A stretch of DNA of 64,000 bases from Paenibacillus sp. J2TS4 (GTDB taxonomy: Bacteria > Bacillota > Bacilli > Paenibacillales > NBRC-103111): positions 372,001 to 436,000 of the forward strand of contig NZ_BOSH01000004.1 in the NCBI RefSeq assembly GCF_018403245.1, given 5' to 3'. The translations under genes were made by a program, and so were the position numbers. Shown piece by piece: positions 25,619-34,560 of this stretch (its first letter is position 1; each line of letters begins with the position of its first letter). Below the pieces are notes generated by a model. That model made no database searches and was not told the DNA's origin. It was given only the letters and a program-made list of their open reading frames with translations.

Positions 25619-26347
25619 ATGAGGTTGATTTTTTGGAATAAAAGATTTATCGTTAGTCTGCTTGCCGCCCTAATGAGTATAACGATCGGCTTGGAAACAG
25701 GCTTGGCGGAAGCTCCAGACCGCGGAACCGCCATTTATAAAGTGGACACGGATGAGAAAGTGGTAGCGCTAACCTTCGATATCAGTTGGGGGAACAAGTA
25801 CGCCGATCCGATTATGGATGTACTGGCCGACAAGGATATCTACAAGGCTACCTTCTTTCTGTCGGGACCGTGGGCTTTAAAGCATGAAGATATTGTCAGA
25901 CGTATCGATACGATGGGGTTTGAAATAGGAAGTCACGGCTGGAAGCATGTCAATTACAGCGAATACAGCGATGAATGGATTGCGGAGCAGGTAAAGAAGA
26001 CGGAGGATGCGCTTATTAAGCTGACCAACAAGAAGCCTGTCTTATTCCGTACTCCGAATGGAGATTTTAATCCCCGGGTTATTAAAAAGCTGAATAAACT
26101 TGGCTATGAAGTTATTCAATGGGATACGGACTCTCTGGACTGGATGAAGCCCGGAGTGGATAAAATCATTAACCGTGTTCTTAAACGCGCTCATCCTGGT
26201 GATATTATTTTACTGCATGCCAGTGACTCCGTTCCTCAGACTCCTGCGGCGCTCCCCGTTATTATTGACGGACTCAAGAAGCAAGGCTACCGATTTGTAA
26301 CCGTAACGGAGCTAATGGAGATAGGTGAGCAGAAGAACAATAAATAA
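25619..26347 (+). CDS. Polysaccharide deacetylase (PdaB-like)
   Basis: 242 aa secreted or membrane-tethered NodB-domain protein. Signal segment at 9-31. NodB motifs: VALTFDISWG (motif 1 has Asp-Ile where active enzymes have Asp-Asp), IGSHGWKHVNY (metal His pair), FRTPNGDFN, WDTDSLDW and DIILLHAS. The TFDISWG form is typical of sporulation protein PdaB, which acts on wall or cortex glycan. ATG follows GTGGGAGGA. Single gene ending in a terminator. Confidence 0.88.
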   Translation: MRLIFWNKRFIVSLLAALMSITIGLETGLAEAPDRGTAIYKVDTDEKVVALTFDISWGNKYADPIMDVLADKDIYKATFFLSGPWALKHEDIVRRIDTMGFEIGSHGWKHVNYSEYSDEWIAEQVKKTEDALIKLTNKKPVLFRTPNGDFNPRVIKKLNKLGYEVIQWDTDSLDWMKPGVDKIINRVLKRAHPGDIILLHASDSVPQTPAALPVIIDGLKKQGYRFVTVTELMEIGEQKNNK

Positions 26348-26375
26348 TGTGGGGTTGAAAACCATATCACTAAAC

Positions 26376-26417
26376 CGCCGGCAAGCCATTAGGCTATCAG
26401 GCGGTTTTGTTTGTTGT
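26376..26417 (+). terminator. Terminator after the deacetylase gene
   Basis: AAACCGCC pairs with GGCGGTTT, with a short inner AGCC/GGCT pairing, followed by TGTTTGTTG. It could serve the converging minus-strand gene as well. Confidence 0.75.
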
Positions 26418-26439
26418 ATGACCGGCATACATAAAGAGT

Positions 26440-26850
26440 CTATGTCAGTGCTTGTTGAATTTTCTTTAAGTTCTCCTGCAGCTTCTGGCTGCTTTTGAAG
26501 TCGATTTTACCATGGTAGGCTTGTTCCTCATGCAGCTGTTGATTTAGCGATTGTGATTCAAAAGTCGCCATCGCATTGCCGGTTGCTTCACTATAGCGCT
26601 GCTCAGTCATGGCGAGTAATTGCTCATTAAGCCGTTCCAGCTCTGTCAAATTGCTTTTTAATGATTCCAGTGAAGCAGAGGAAGTGTCCGGAGCTGCAGA
26701 ATGGACCGCACCCAGCTTCTCCCGTTCGGTATTTAACAAGCTTCGCATTTGCTCGACCTGAGCCTGAGCGGAGGAGGGCACCTCCATATGATCGAGAATT
26801 TGTTGACAGGCGTCCATCCATTCCTGGACCCGGTTTAAGATATGGGGCAT
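26440..26850 (-). CDS. Hypothetical coiled-coil protein
   Basis: 136 aa, soluble, rich in Gln, Glu, Leu and Ser. Heptad-like helices cover about 1-55 and 60-90 (SLESLKSNLTELERLNEQLL), and the C-terminus is polar helical (QKLQENLKKIQQAL). No family recognised. The start at 26850 has a clear AAGGTGG ribosome site nine bases upstream, which is the main reason to call it a real gene. Confidence 0.65.
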   Translation of the reverse strand: MPHILNRVQEWMDACQQILDHMEVPSSAQAQVEQMRSLLNTEREKLGAVHSAAPDTSSASLESLKSNLTELERLNEQLLAMTEQRYSEATGNAMATFESQSLNQQLHEEQAYHGKIDFKSSQKLQENLKKIQQALT

Positions 26851-27108
26851 AGCGATTCCACCTTTTTAAATTAATCTGAATATAGTAAGCTTACTAGACG
26901 GGCATTCTCATGAATCGAAAAGCTGATTTACTGCATTTACTTATAGTTTGGTGCAGTTTGGAATATTTATTCGCATTATCCGGATAGATTTGGCTTTTTT
27001 CTGTACAGTGCCTGTCTAAATAGGTATAATTAGTTCGGTTCCTGTCATTATATGTCGTGCATTATTAACAATTAATATACATTTTGTCATTAATAATTTA
27101 ATAGTTTA

Positions 27109-27166
27109 TGAAGTGGAGAAAGAAAGGCGTCTTCAGGGCGAGTTTTGGCTCAATGCCACTTATATA
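27109..27166 (+). repeat. Deleted copy (B) of the terminal-inverted-repeat element
   Basis: Matches the left third of the full copy at 53739-53785 (TATGAAGTGGAGAAAGAAAG, then CAGGGCGAGTTTTGGCT) and then jumps to the right end (TGCCACTTATATAG). The middle of about 165 bases and the left terminal repeat are absent. It ends 36 bases before the SGNH gene start. The rest of the gap 26851-27201 is AT-rich with no gene. Confidence 0.8.
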
Positions 27167-27201
27167 GATAATTTATTATTTAGAAAAGGTGAAATTTGCG
27201 A

Positions 27202-28281
27202 ATGAAAGCATTGAAATATGTCATCGTCTATTTTATTATTTTGCAATTTGTTGTTCCGCTGCTTGTACCTTCGCATGAAGTCTATCACAATCGAATAGAT
27301 TACGAGCTGACGAAGAGCAACCTGCACGATATCGATGCGGTGCTAGACCAAATCAAACGACAGATTTCGCGGAATAAATCCGATAATTACATCATTTTAT
27401 TAGGGGACTCCGTAATTTATGGCAGCCCGGGCAACTCGGATCAGCCGGTCAATGTCTATATGGAGCAGCTTGCTCGACAAACCTACGGGAATGAAGCCCC
27501 TGCGATTTACAATCTTTCCATGCCAGCCATGCAGCTAGGCGATATTTATACGATGCTGCTTAAGCTGGACGAGCATAAAATATCGACCGACCGGGTGATT
27601 TTTAATATTCGGTATGCTTCTTTCGTGGAGAGAACGCCATGGCCGCCGGCTGTGTTTTGGCTGAAGGATGAGCTTCGCAAGCTGGATCCGGAGACGTTCG
27701 CCCACATTCGTCCTCAGTTGGAAGCGACAGGATATACCGGTCCGGAAGGATTATATGAAAGATACAAGCACCTGCTTCATGAGGATTTGCTGCCGAAAGT
27801 TTCTATGTTTCGATATAAGGATTTTATTATCAAATCGGTTAAGCATGCGTATTCCAAAGCAAGAGGGATTCCGATCCCGGATGATGCACTCGGAGATCCC
27901 CGCCCATGGTTTGAGAAGGAAGGACTTGAGCAATATTTGAAATCGGACGAGATCGCGAACAGCTACTCAGATATGTCATTCGATTTATCAGAGGAAAGTC
28001 CGGACGTCTTTTTCCTGAATCAAATTGCTAATCATCAACAAGGCACCGATACGATGATCGTTCTGACCGGTGTCAACCAGCAGTTAATGAAAGACTATGT
28101 TCAGAAGGAAGGATATAAGCAGAACATGAGCCGAATAGATCGAATGATGGAAAGCTTCCCGTTCCCATACATTAACCTGGAAGGGAAAATCGATGACGCG
28201 CTATTTACGGACCATACTCACTTCACGGCCGAAGGACATGAAGCGTTGGGAAGTCTGTTATGGAACGCTTATATTAAATAA
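27202..28281 (+). CDS. SGNH-like protein partnering MBOAT acyltransferase
   Basis: 359 aa with an N-terminal signal anchor (YVIVYFIILQFVVPLLVP). The SGNH hydrolase marks are YIILLGDSVIYGSPG (catalytic Ser block) and FTDHTHFTAEGHE (Asp-x-x-His block). It resembles DltD/AlgX/AlgJ-type proteins that work with a membrane O-acyltransferase on the outer face. ATG 27202 follows AAAGGTGA; the in-frame TTG at 27196 is less well placed. The MBOAT gene starts 16 bases downstream. Target is an extracellular glycan, not identifiable. Confidence 0.82.
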   Translation: MKALKYVIVYFIILQFVVPLLVPSHEVYHNRIDYELTKSNLHDIDAVLDQIKRQISRNKSDNYIILLGDSVIYGSPGNSDQPVNVYMEQLARQTYGNEAPAIYNLSMPAMQLGDIYTMLLKLDEHKISTDRVIFNIRYASFVERTPWPPAVFWLKDELRKLDPETFAHIRPQLEATGYTGPEGLYERYKHLLHEDLLPKVSMFRYKDFIIKSVKHAYSKARGIPIPDDALGDPRPWFEKEGLEQYLKSDEIANSYSDMSFDLSEESPDVFFLNQIANHQQGTDTMIVLTGVNQQLMKDYVQKEGYKQNMSRIDRMMESFPFPYINLEGKIDDALFTDHTHFTAEGHEALGSLLWNAYIK

Positions 28282-28297
28282 AGGGAGATAACGTTCA

Positions 28298-29722
28298 ATG
28301 CTTTTCCATACTCCAGAATTTATGGTTTTAATGATCACCACAATGATCCTTTATTATTTATTGCCCAACCGGCGAATATTTTTACTTTCGATAGCCAATG
28401 TCATTTTTTACGCGGTGGCTGGAATCGGTCATCTGTTCGTCTTTATTGCCGTCTCCATATTTACCTATTATTGCTCCAAGATGTTAAGGGGCAAGCATGG
28501 CAAAGCCTTTTTAGCAGCGGCTGTTCTAGTGAATGTATTTAATCTTGTCTTTTTCAAATATACGATATTTCTGCTTCGCAGCATGGAGCAGCTTCTATCC
28601 ATACAGCTGCTGACCGAAAATTCATTCTGGTTGACCATCGTGCTGCCCATCGGGATTTCCTTCTACACGTTCCAGATGATTGCTTACGTGGTCGATATTT
28701 ATAAAGGAAAAATCAATCCGAGCCGCACTTTATTGGAATTTTGGGTATTTATCGCCTACTTTGCCAGCCTCATTGCCGGTCCGATTATGCGGGGGCAGGA
28801 ATTGCTGCCGCAGGTGGAAAATATTCGCTCCATTCGCTTCGATCATCGGAACATGAGAATCGGTGCCGCTTTTCTCGGACTGGGCTTGTTCAAGAAGATT
28901 GTGCTTGCCGATTACATATCAGGCTATGTGGATACGTTCTTCTCCAGAACGGCGGAGCTGACCGGAGCCGAAGGCTGGGTCGCGATTTATCTGTTTGCGT
29001 TCCAAATCTTTTTTGATTTTGCGGCATACAGTGAGATGGCCGTTGGAATCGGTTATCTGTTTGGAATTAAGCTGGTAAACAACTTCCAAACTCCTTATTT
29101 GAGCACGAACGCCACCGAATTTTGGCGTCGCTGGCACATTACACTGTCGTCCTTTATCCGTGATTACATTTATATTCCTCTCGGCGGGTCCAGAAAAGGG
29201 AAGATCAGACAGTACGTCAACCTGTTCCTGGCTATGACGATTTCGGGGATTTGGCACGGCGCAGCCTGGACCTTTATGATCTGGGGGATGTTCCACGGGG
29301 CGCTGCTAATCGGTCATAAGCTCTATAATAAGGGGAAAGAGCGTCTTGGATTGACGAAGCTCGATTCCAGCAAAATTTATCATGTATTTGCAGTAATAGT
29401 TTTTTTTCATCTCACCTGTATCGGCTGGGTTTTCTTCCGGGTCTCCGGCTTCCAGAACGCCGTGTCGCTGCTGCAGCGGATGCTGACGCCCGAAGCGTTT
29501 CTATTTCCCAAGGAGCTGCATAAATATTTGCTGGTTGTCGTGGTTCTGTACCTGCTGCATATCGTTGAATATTACTTGTTCACCCATGCATCGAAGCTTT
29601 CCCGGGTATGGCATGTCCGCTTCCCAGCGCCCGTTCGCGCGGTTGTGTATACCGTCATAATCACTGTGTTCATCCTTCTGTTAAGAACGGAGCAGAACAC
29701 GTTCATTTACTTCCAGTTCTAG
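28298..29722 (+). CDS. MBOAT family O-acyltransferase (AlgI-like)
   Basis: 474 aa, about ten or more membrane segments. AlgI/DltB family marks: FWRRWHITLSSFIRDYIYIPLGGSRKG and the catalytic histidine in SGIWHGAAWTFMIWG. It passes acetyl groups across the membrane for transfer to an extracellular polysaccharide. Second gene of the SGNH/MBOAT pair; a terminator follows. Confidence 0.93.
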   Translation: MLFHTPEFMVLMITTMILYYLLPNRRIFLLSIANVIFYAVAGIGHLFVFIAVSIFTYYCSKMLRGKHGKAFLAAAVLVNVFNLVFFKYTIFLLRSMEQLLSIQLLTENSFWLTIVLPIGISFYTFQMIAYVVDIYKGKINPSRTLLEFWVFIAYFASLIAGPIMRGQELLPQVENIRSIRFDHRNMRIGAAFLGLGLFKKIVLADYISGYVDTFFSRTAELTGAEGWVAIYLFAFQIFFDFAAYSEMAVGIGYLFGIKLVNNFQTPYLSTNATEFWRRWHITLSSFIRDYIYIPLGGSRKGKIRQYVNLFLAMTISGIWHGAAWTFMIWGMFHGALLIGHKLYNKGKERLGLTKLDSSKIYHVFAVIVFFHLTCIGWVFFRVSGFQNAVSLLQRMLTPEAFLFPKELHKYLLVVVVLYLLHIVEYYLFTHASKLSRVWHVRFPAPVRAVVYTVIITVFILLLRTEQNTFIYFQF

Positions 29723-29791
29723 CTGTTTGTCCGATGAAATGCGTTTAACGAATAACTATTCATATAAGGCTATTTTATCGGTGATTTGAGA

Positions 29792-29836
29792 TTGCGGCCA
29801 TGACTGTCCAAAACAGGGATGGCCGCTTTATTTTTC
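29792..29836 (+). terminator. Terminator of the SGNH/MBOAT operon
   Basis: GCGGCCAT pairs with ATGGCCGC, inner CTGT with ACAG, then TTTATTTTT on the plus strand. It overlaps the 3' end of the converging gerC gene. Confidence 0.85.
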
Positions 29837-30988
29837 CGGAGGCATTTTTCTAACTTTGGTTCTTATCATTCCCGAATGAGTGATGTTTACTTCCACATCC
29901 AAGGAACGGATCGATTCTTTGTTTAGTTGGAAACCATCTTCTTCTTGTGTTTTTTTCCATAAACGGAAATTTTTTCGGTAGAGAACATGTTCCAGAGAAT
30001 AGAGATCGACATTATGTTTAAGGCCGTTTTCATAGGTTGTCATAACTTCCTCTTTGATTTTTTGTTGTGCTTTTTCGATTAATTCAGATTCTGTTATTGA
30101 ATCTAGAGATTCGAACAATTCTCCTTCTAGCTTCAGGGTGATTGAAAAATGGGGAGATTCTTCTTCCGCGATGTATCGGATACCGATTTTGGGCCGGCCG
30201 GCCGAAATGACCGCTATTATTTTTCCGTCATTTTTAATGGCCAAAGGGGAACGAACCGTTGAGGGCTCCATCCATCGGAGTCCAACCAAGCTTTCTTTGT
30301 CAAACCATCCTTTTAATGTATTGTTTTTTATGGCAAATACTCCGTTGACGGCCAGTTTCTTCTCATTCTTATTATTTTTCTTCCATTGGTCCTTGTTGAC
30401 AGATATAGATGGAAGAAGAATAGTTTGATCCGGTTCCCTAAAAATGGAAATAAAGCGAACGTATCGCATCGGTTTAATATAAGACTTTTGCTCATAGTGT
30501 TCCATCGGTTCATTAAGAATAGTATTTAATACTGTAAAGTTAAAAAAACCAGGCGTGGTATAAATATCCTCGATGGATTCGTGGGTCCCGTATACCCAAG
30601 GAGTATAGCGGATTTCCCGAAAGCGAGAAAGTGTCTCTTCCACATTCTCCAATCCATGTGTCAGCATATCATTTGTCAGGACGACGTTAGTGATATGGCT
30701 CCACATTGTTCTTTGCTGTGTCGTATTAAATAGATTGTTCATTGCAAGATCAATCGTCTCCCCTTCTCCTTTACCTACCCACTGTAGAGGAGGCTCGCTT
30801 ACTTTGCCGGTTTCCTGCTTCGAAACGAAACTGAAATCGATATATTGAGCGTAAATAATGTACTTCCCTTGTTTATAATCCAGTCCGACCGAAACTGCAT
30901 AGTTCACGTCCTGCAAGTCTTTAATATCCCAGCAGCCGGATAACAGCAATATTGCGGTCAGGCCAATTAAAAGCCGTCTTTTGATCAA
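29828..30988 (-). CDS. Ger(x)C family spore germination lipoprotein
   Basis: 386 aa C subunit of a GerA-type germinant receptor in the spore inner membrane. Lipobox LLLSGC after a short signal (Cys about 19), followed by WDIKDLQDVNYAVSVGLDY, the usual GerC start. C-terminal region LKHNVDLYSLEHVLYRKN is typical. Last gene of the B-A-C set; its ATG overlaps the end of the A gene by four bases. Confidence 0.93.
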   Translation of the reverse strand: MIKRRLLIGLTAILLLSGCWDIKDLQDVNYAVSVGLDYKQGKYIIYAQYIDFSFVSKQETGKVSEPPLQWVGKGEGETIDLAMNNLFNTTQQRTMWSHITNVVLTNDMLTHGLENVEETLSRFREIRYTPWVYGTHESIEDIYTTPGFFNFTVLNTILNEPMEHYEQKSYIKPMRYVRFISIFREPDQTILLPSISVNKDQWKKNNKNEKKLAVNGVFAIKNNTLKGWFDKESLVGLRWMEPSTVRSPLAIKNDGKIIAVISAGRPKIGIRYIAEEESPHFSITLKLEGELFESLDSITESELIEKAQQKIKEEVMTTYENGLKHNVDLYSLEHVLYRKNFRLWKKTQEEDGFQLNKESIRSLDVEVNITHSGMIRTKVRKMPPEK

Positions 30989-32511
30989 GAAGAATCCCCC
31001 TTCTTGCGAGTGGAATCGAGGGTGTGCAGCATACTTGGTCTTTTCTTAACATTATCCCTCGGTTTAATTAGTAATCCCGCTAACAAATCTCTGGGTGACA
31101 AAGGGGAAAGAGGAGATAAATAAGGCAGTCCGAACGATTCCAGTCTGGACAAATAAGTGACGAGGGTAATCAAGGCAAGGCAGAATCCATACATTCCCAG
31201 GAAAGAGGAGCAAATAAGCACGAAAAAGCGAATGACGCTCACGGTCCCGCTAAGGGACTGATTGACAAGCGTAAAAGTAGCCACAGCCGTTATGGCTGCG
31301 ACAAAGAGCATCGTTGGCGATGTTATCCCCGCGCGGATAGCCGCATCGCCGACGATCAACCCTCCGACAACCGTTACCGTCTCGCCGACAGCTTTAGGCA
31401 ACCGGACCCCAGCCTCTCGGAAAATTTCGAACAATCCCAACATGAGAAAGGCTTCCATCGGGGAAGAAAGCGGAATCCCGATCCGCGAACTGCTTACCGT
31501 AGCCAGCAATTGAAAAGGCATTTGGTCTATATCATAAGCCGTTAACGCGACCCATAACCCGGGTGCAAGAATGGAGACGGTAATTCCGATTAACCGAAAA
31601 AATCTCTCCAGGGCTACATAATAAAAAGGCAGGTGGATGTCTTCCGGAGACTTCAGAAGCGATGTTAAGTTGGTAGGCGCTATAATCGCCATGGGCGAAC
31701 CGTCAATCAGAATGACGAACCGGCCTCTTAGCAAGCTGGCGGACGCATAGTCCGGCCTCCCGATGTAGTCGAAGAGCGGGAACAAGGAATGAGAATAATC
31801 GGATAGCGCCTCTTCCAATTGCTCATTGCTTAACAAGCCGTCCAGATCCAATTTGTTGATTCGGTGACGCACCTCAGCAATAACTTCCGGTCGGGCTACA
31901 TCGTACAGGTACAGCAAGGAGACCTTCGTCTGGCTTCTTCGTCCCACCCGGAACTGTTCATGATGAAGAGAAGGAGTTTTAAGCCGCTTGCGAATCAAGG
32001 CAATGTTATCTGACAATTGCTCGGTAAAACCGTCCCGGGGACCTTTGATCGATACCTCCGTATTCGATTCTTCCGGTGTCCGATGGGGAATATTGGACAC
32101 ATCTGCCGAAAAGAGTTTCTGTTCTTTTTCAAAAACAATGACCAGGTTTCCGTCATAGAGATGATGCAGCAAATCTTGTCCATTCTGAATGACGTTTAAT
32201 TGCAGTAATGGGTTTGATAAGAAATAATCGTCTATTTGTTCAGATTTATAGAGCATGCTATTGAGCTGGGGCAGCACGAATTCGTTAACTTGCTTAATAT
32301 CAGCCATTCCTTCGCAATAAAACAAGATAGTCTTGATTTGCTGATCGATTCCAAACTGATAAATTTCTACGGTTATGTCCGCACTGGAGCCGAATAAGGC
32401 ATGAATAGTATCCTCGTTCCAATGGTGGGGCAACCACCCGGTATGCTGCCATTCCTTTTCCGTATGAGACTTTCCCAGAAGCTTTTTTCGGAAATAGCGG
32501 TAAAAATTCAA
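30985..32511 (-). CDS. GerA family spore germination protein (A subunit)
   Basis: 508 aa A subunit. An N-terminal soluble domain (to about 240) is followed by four or five membrane segments. GerA marks: GRPDYASASLLRGRFVILIDGSP, EIFREAGVRLPKAVGETVTVVGG and IGDAAIRAGI-like VGDAAIRAGITSPT. It overlaps the gerB stop and gerC start by four bases each. Germinant unknown. Expression in the forespore is expected for the family. Confidence 0.94.
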   Translation of the reverse strand: MNFYRYFRKKLLGKSHTEKEWQHTGWLPHHWNEDTIHALFGSSADITVEIYQFGIDQQIKTILFYCEGMADIKQVNEFVLPQLNSMLYKSEQIDDYFLSNPLLQLNVIQNGQDLLHHLYDGNLVIVFEKEQKLFSADVSNIPHRTPEESNTEVSIKGPRDGFTEQLSDNIALIRKRLKTPSLHHEQFRVGRRSQTKVSLLYLYDVARPEVIAEVRHRINKLDLDGLLSNEQLEEALSDYSHSLFPLFDYIGRPDYASASLLRGRFVILIDGSPMAIIAPTNLTSLLKSPEDIHLPFYYVALERFFRLIGITVSILAPGLWVALTAYDIDQMPFQLLATVSSSRIGIPLSSPMEAFLMLGLFEIFREAGVRLPKAVGETVTVVGGLIVGDAAIRAGITSPTMLFVAAITAVATFTLVNQSLSGTVSVIRFFVLICSSFLGMYGFCLALITLVTYLSRLESFGLPYLSPLSPLSPRDLLAGLLIKPRDNVKKRPSMLHTLDSTRKKGDSS

Positions 32512-33602
32512 GGCTGTTCTCTCCTCCGTAGATGGGATTTAACAAAAACAAGGGAAGCAAGCAAGCAGGAAAAGACGAGAATAAAACTCAACGATGCAGG
32601 ATAATAAACTTGTTGAATCCATCTCAAATAGGTCATATCGCTGACAGGGGCGAGTGCGGCCGAGAGTAAAAAAACAAAAAACAGCGACAGGAAGACTCTT
32701 TTATTTAATCGGCTTTTAGGTTTCACAAGATCTAAAATGATGTATAGAGCAAGCGAAATCCGAATAAAGGCTCCAGACAGCCACTGATACAAAGCTAAAA
32801 AATCAACATGAGCTACATACTTTCCTACGCTGACGAGTCTCCATTGTTCGAATGCGGGATACCTTTGGTTGGCAGATTCGACCGGACCATAGGTGGCCAT
32901 TGAGCCCATTAGTGGTCCCAAAGTTAATCCAACCAATATAAAAGCTAACAGGAGCCAGGCTTTCAAATGGACGGACTTCGACACCTTATGTTGAAAAAGA
33001 AGCAGGATAAACACTTCCACAAATCCTCCGCCTGCGTAGACCATCGCTTGCATAATCGGCTCAACCCCTTGGGTGAATACAGGAAAAAGCCTGGAGTAAT
33101 CTTTGTACTGGAAGTTGGCGGACATGACAAAATAACCAAAAATCCAGACAAAAGGCAGTAAAATCCCGGTTGTAATGGCTATGGAACGGATACCGGAGCC
33201 AGCGATAAACAGGCAGAGTAAAATAAAACTGGCGGCTATTACTACTCTGGGTGTCAGCGTTAAATAAGTAATGTTCACCCAGGATACCGTTTCTTTTATT
33301 GTAAGAGCGGCGATGAACAGCAGGTAAATACCGAGCGACCAGATGATCAGGTTGGCGACCCATCGGTTGTAATGGTCTTTAAGCCAGTCGAACAGAGACT
33401 GCTGCCCCGTTCTTGAGGTAATGTAATAGGGGAGCAGTAACCAAACATTAAACAGCAAATAAGTGAACAGGACACTGATCCAGGAGTCACGCAATCCGAC
33501 CTGCAGCAGCAATGGGATGATAATGACATGGTTGGAAAATCCGACGGCCATGATCAAAATGAACATAGCCTGAAGCAAGCTTATGTTTTTAGTACTTTTC
33601 AT
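32508..33602 (-). CDS. GerB family germination permease (B subunit)
   Basis: 364 aa amino acid permease-like protein with ten hydrophobic segments, binding the germinant in GerA-type receptors. Start 33602 (MKSTKNIS) is selected for AGGGGG six bases ahead; ATGs at 33620 and 33638 lack such a site. It is the first gene of the operon, so the order is B-A-C rather than the common A-B-C. A TGTATG/CACAATG pair about 55-85 bases upstream weakly resembles a sigma-G promoter. Confidence 0.92.
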   Translation of the reverse strand: MKSTKNISLLQAMFILIMAVGFSNHVIIIPLLLQVGLRDSWISVLFTYLLFNVWLLLPYYITSRTGQQSLFDWLKDHYNRWVANLIIWSLGIYLLFIAALTIKETVSWVNITYLTLTPRVVIAASFILLCLFIAGSGIRSIAITTGILLPFVWIFGYFVMSANFQYKDYSRLFPVFTQGVEPIMQAMVYAGGGFVEVFILLLFQHKVSKSVHLKAWLLLAFILVGLTLGPLMGSMATYGPVESANQRYPAFEQWRLVSVGKYVAHVDFLALYQWLSGAFIRISLALYIILDLVKPKSRLNKRVFLSLFFVFLLSAALAPVSDMTYLRWIQQVYYPASLSFILVFSCLLASLVFVKSHLRRREQP

Positions 33603-34098
33603 TCCATGCCCCCTAGCCATATCCGCTAATATATACATTGTGAACCGATTAGTGCCAAATCATACAAACTCATTTCCGGCACCTGCATGATTATCCATAT
33701 AAAGGGTTTTCATTTAAGATTGCCTATGGTATAATGAGGATGTTCATTATTGGAAAATTTGGAATGAATGCGCTTTCCAGTAGTGAGCAACAATATCATA
33801 ACGACAAAGGTAGAGACCGTGAGAAAACCTTTGGAGCTGGCATCCTCGTAGCGGGAGGACTGGTTTCAATGTGTTTTTTGTTGCGGTTTTTTTGTATTTA
33901 CAAAATATTAGCAAAATGATTATTTTCCGTTAACATTCGATAGCTAATGTTAGGGAGAACCAAATTTTGAAAGGATGCAGCCCAAAGTTGAATAAAATCG
34001 AATAGGGGGAGAATGGGTAGTCATGTGCAAAAAATAAGTAAAAACAAAGATAAACGACAGAGAACGATATTAAACAATTGCAAAAACTAAAAATATCA

Positions 34099-34127
34099 TT
34101 GACAAATAAAGGTCTAAGTGTTAAAAA
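34099..34127 (+). promoter_or_regulatory. Promoter of the sugar importer operon
   Basis: TTGACA (34099-34104), 17-base spacer, TAAAAA (34122-34127). The spacer contains AATAAAGGTC, which recurs in the DeoR/eltD divergent region at 39932. Confidence 0.55.
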
Positions 34128-34507
34128 TAATAGTAATATTTTGGTTGTTATTGGCTTTTGTTGTTGTGTGTCCAGCGATGAATCCAGATAACGGCTTCAT
34201 AGAATGACGAAATAGCTCGACCATGAAGGAAAGTGCTCATTGTTTGGTGCACTCCAGCATTTCACTCTTTAAGCAATTTGCGCGATATTCAGCAGTTTAT
34301 CTTGCTGTTTGTTGCTTACGCAATGCGGAAACACTAATGTTTGCTTAAATAATAATGAAGCCTCAAATTGCAGCGAGAGATTTTTGAAGGCCCAAGAAAT
34401 TAGCGCGGTGAAAGCGCATCCAATTCTTTTTTTGGCAATATTACTTTAGGTTGTTTTCGCCTGCGGGCGAATTCATACAAATCCCGCTTAATTAACGGGA
34501 GGTTGGA

Positions 34508-34543
34508 ATGACGAGATTCAGAAAACATTTAATCAGGAAATAA
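34508..34543 (+). CDS. Possible 11-residue leader peptide
   Basis: ATG with GGGAGG five bases upstream encodes MTRFRKHLIRK and stops 17 bases before the start of the solute-binding protein gene. Five of eleven residues are basic. The ribosome site lies against the CCCG/CGGG hairpin with a TTAATTAA loop. Translation could affect ribosome access to the main start. Too short to judge by similarity. Confidence 0.4.
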   Translation: MTRFRKHLIRK

Positions 34544-34560
34544 GAGAGGGGAAAAATGTT

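Larger units (their letters stand above)
33603..34560. other. Long intergenic region with promoter and 430-base leader
   Basis: No protein gene over 12 codons is supported here. It holds a small dyad TAACATT/AATGTTA (33931-33952), a promoter (34099-34127), then a leader of about 430 bases with several hairpins, among them TTCGCC/GGCGAA (34456-34471), a GCGC/GCGC stem (34403-34417) followed by TTTTTTT (34427), and CCCG/CGGG (34483-34499) adjoining an 11-codon frame. Confidence 0.55.

Noticed and set aside
33734..33919. 61-codon plus-strand frame upstream of the importer leader
   Set aside because: No ribosome site and low-complexity hydrophobic end; more likely noncoding.
33760..34420. Catabolite-responsive (cre) sites near 33770 and 34410
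   Set aside because: Each differs from the consensus in at least two core positions; not enough to call.
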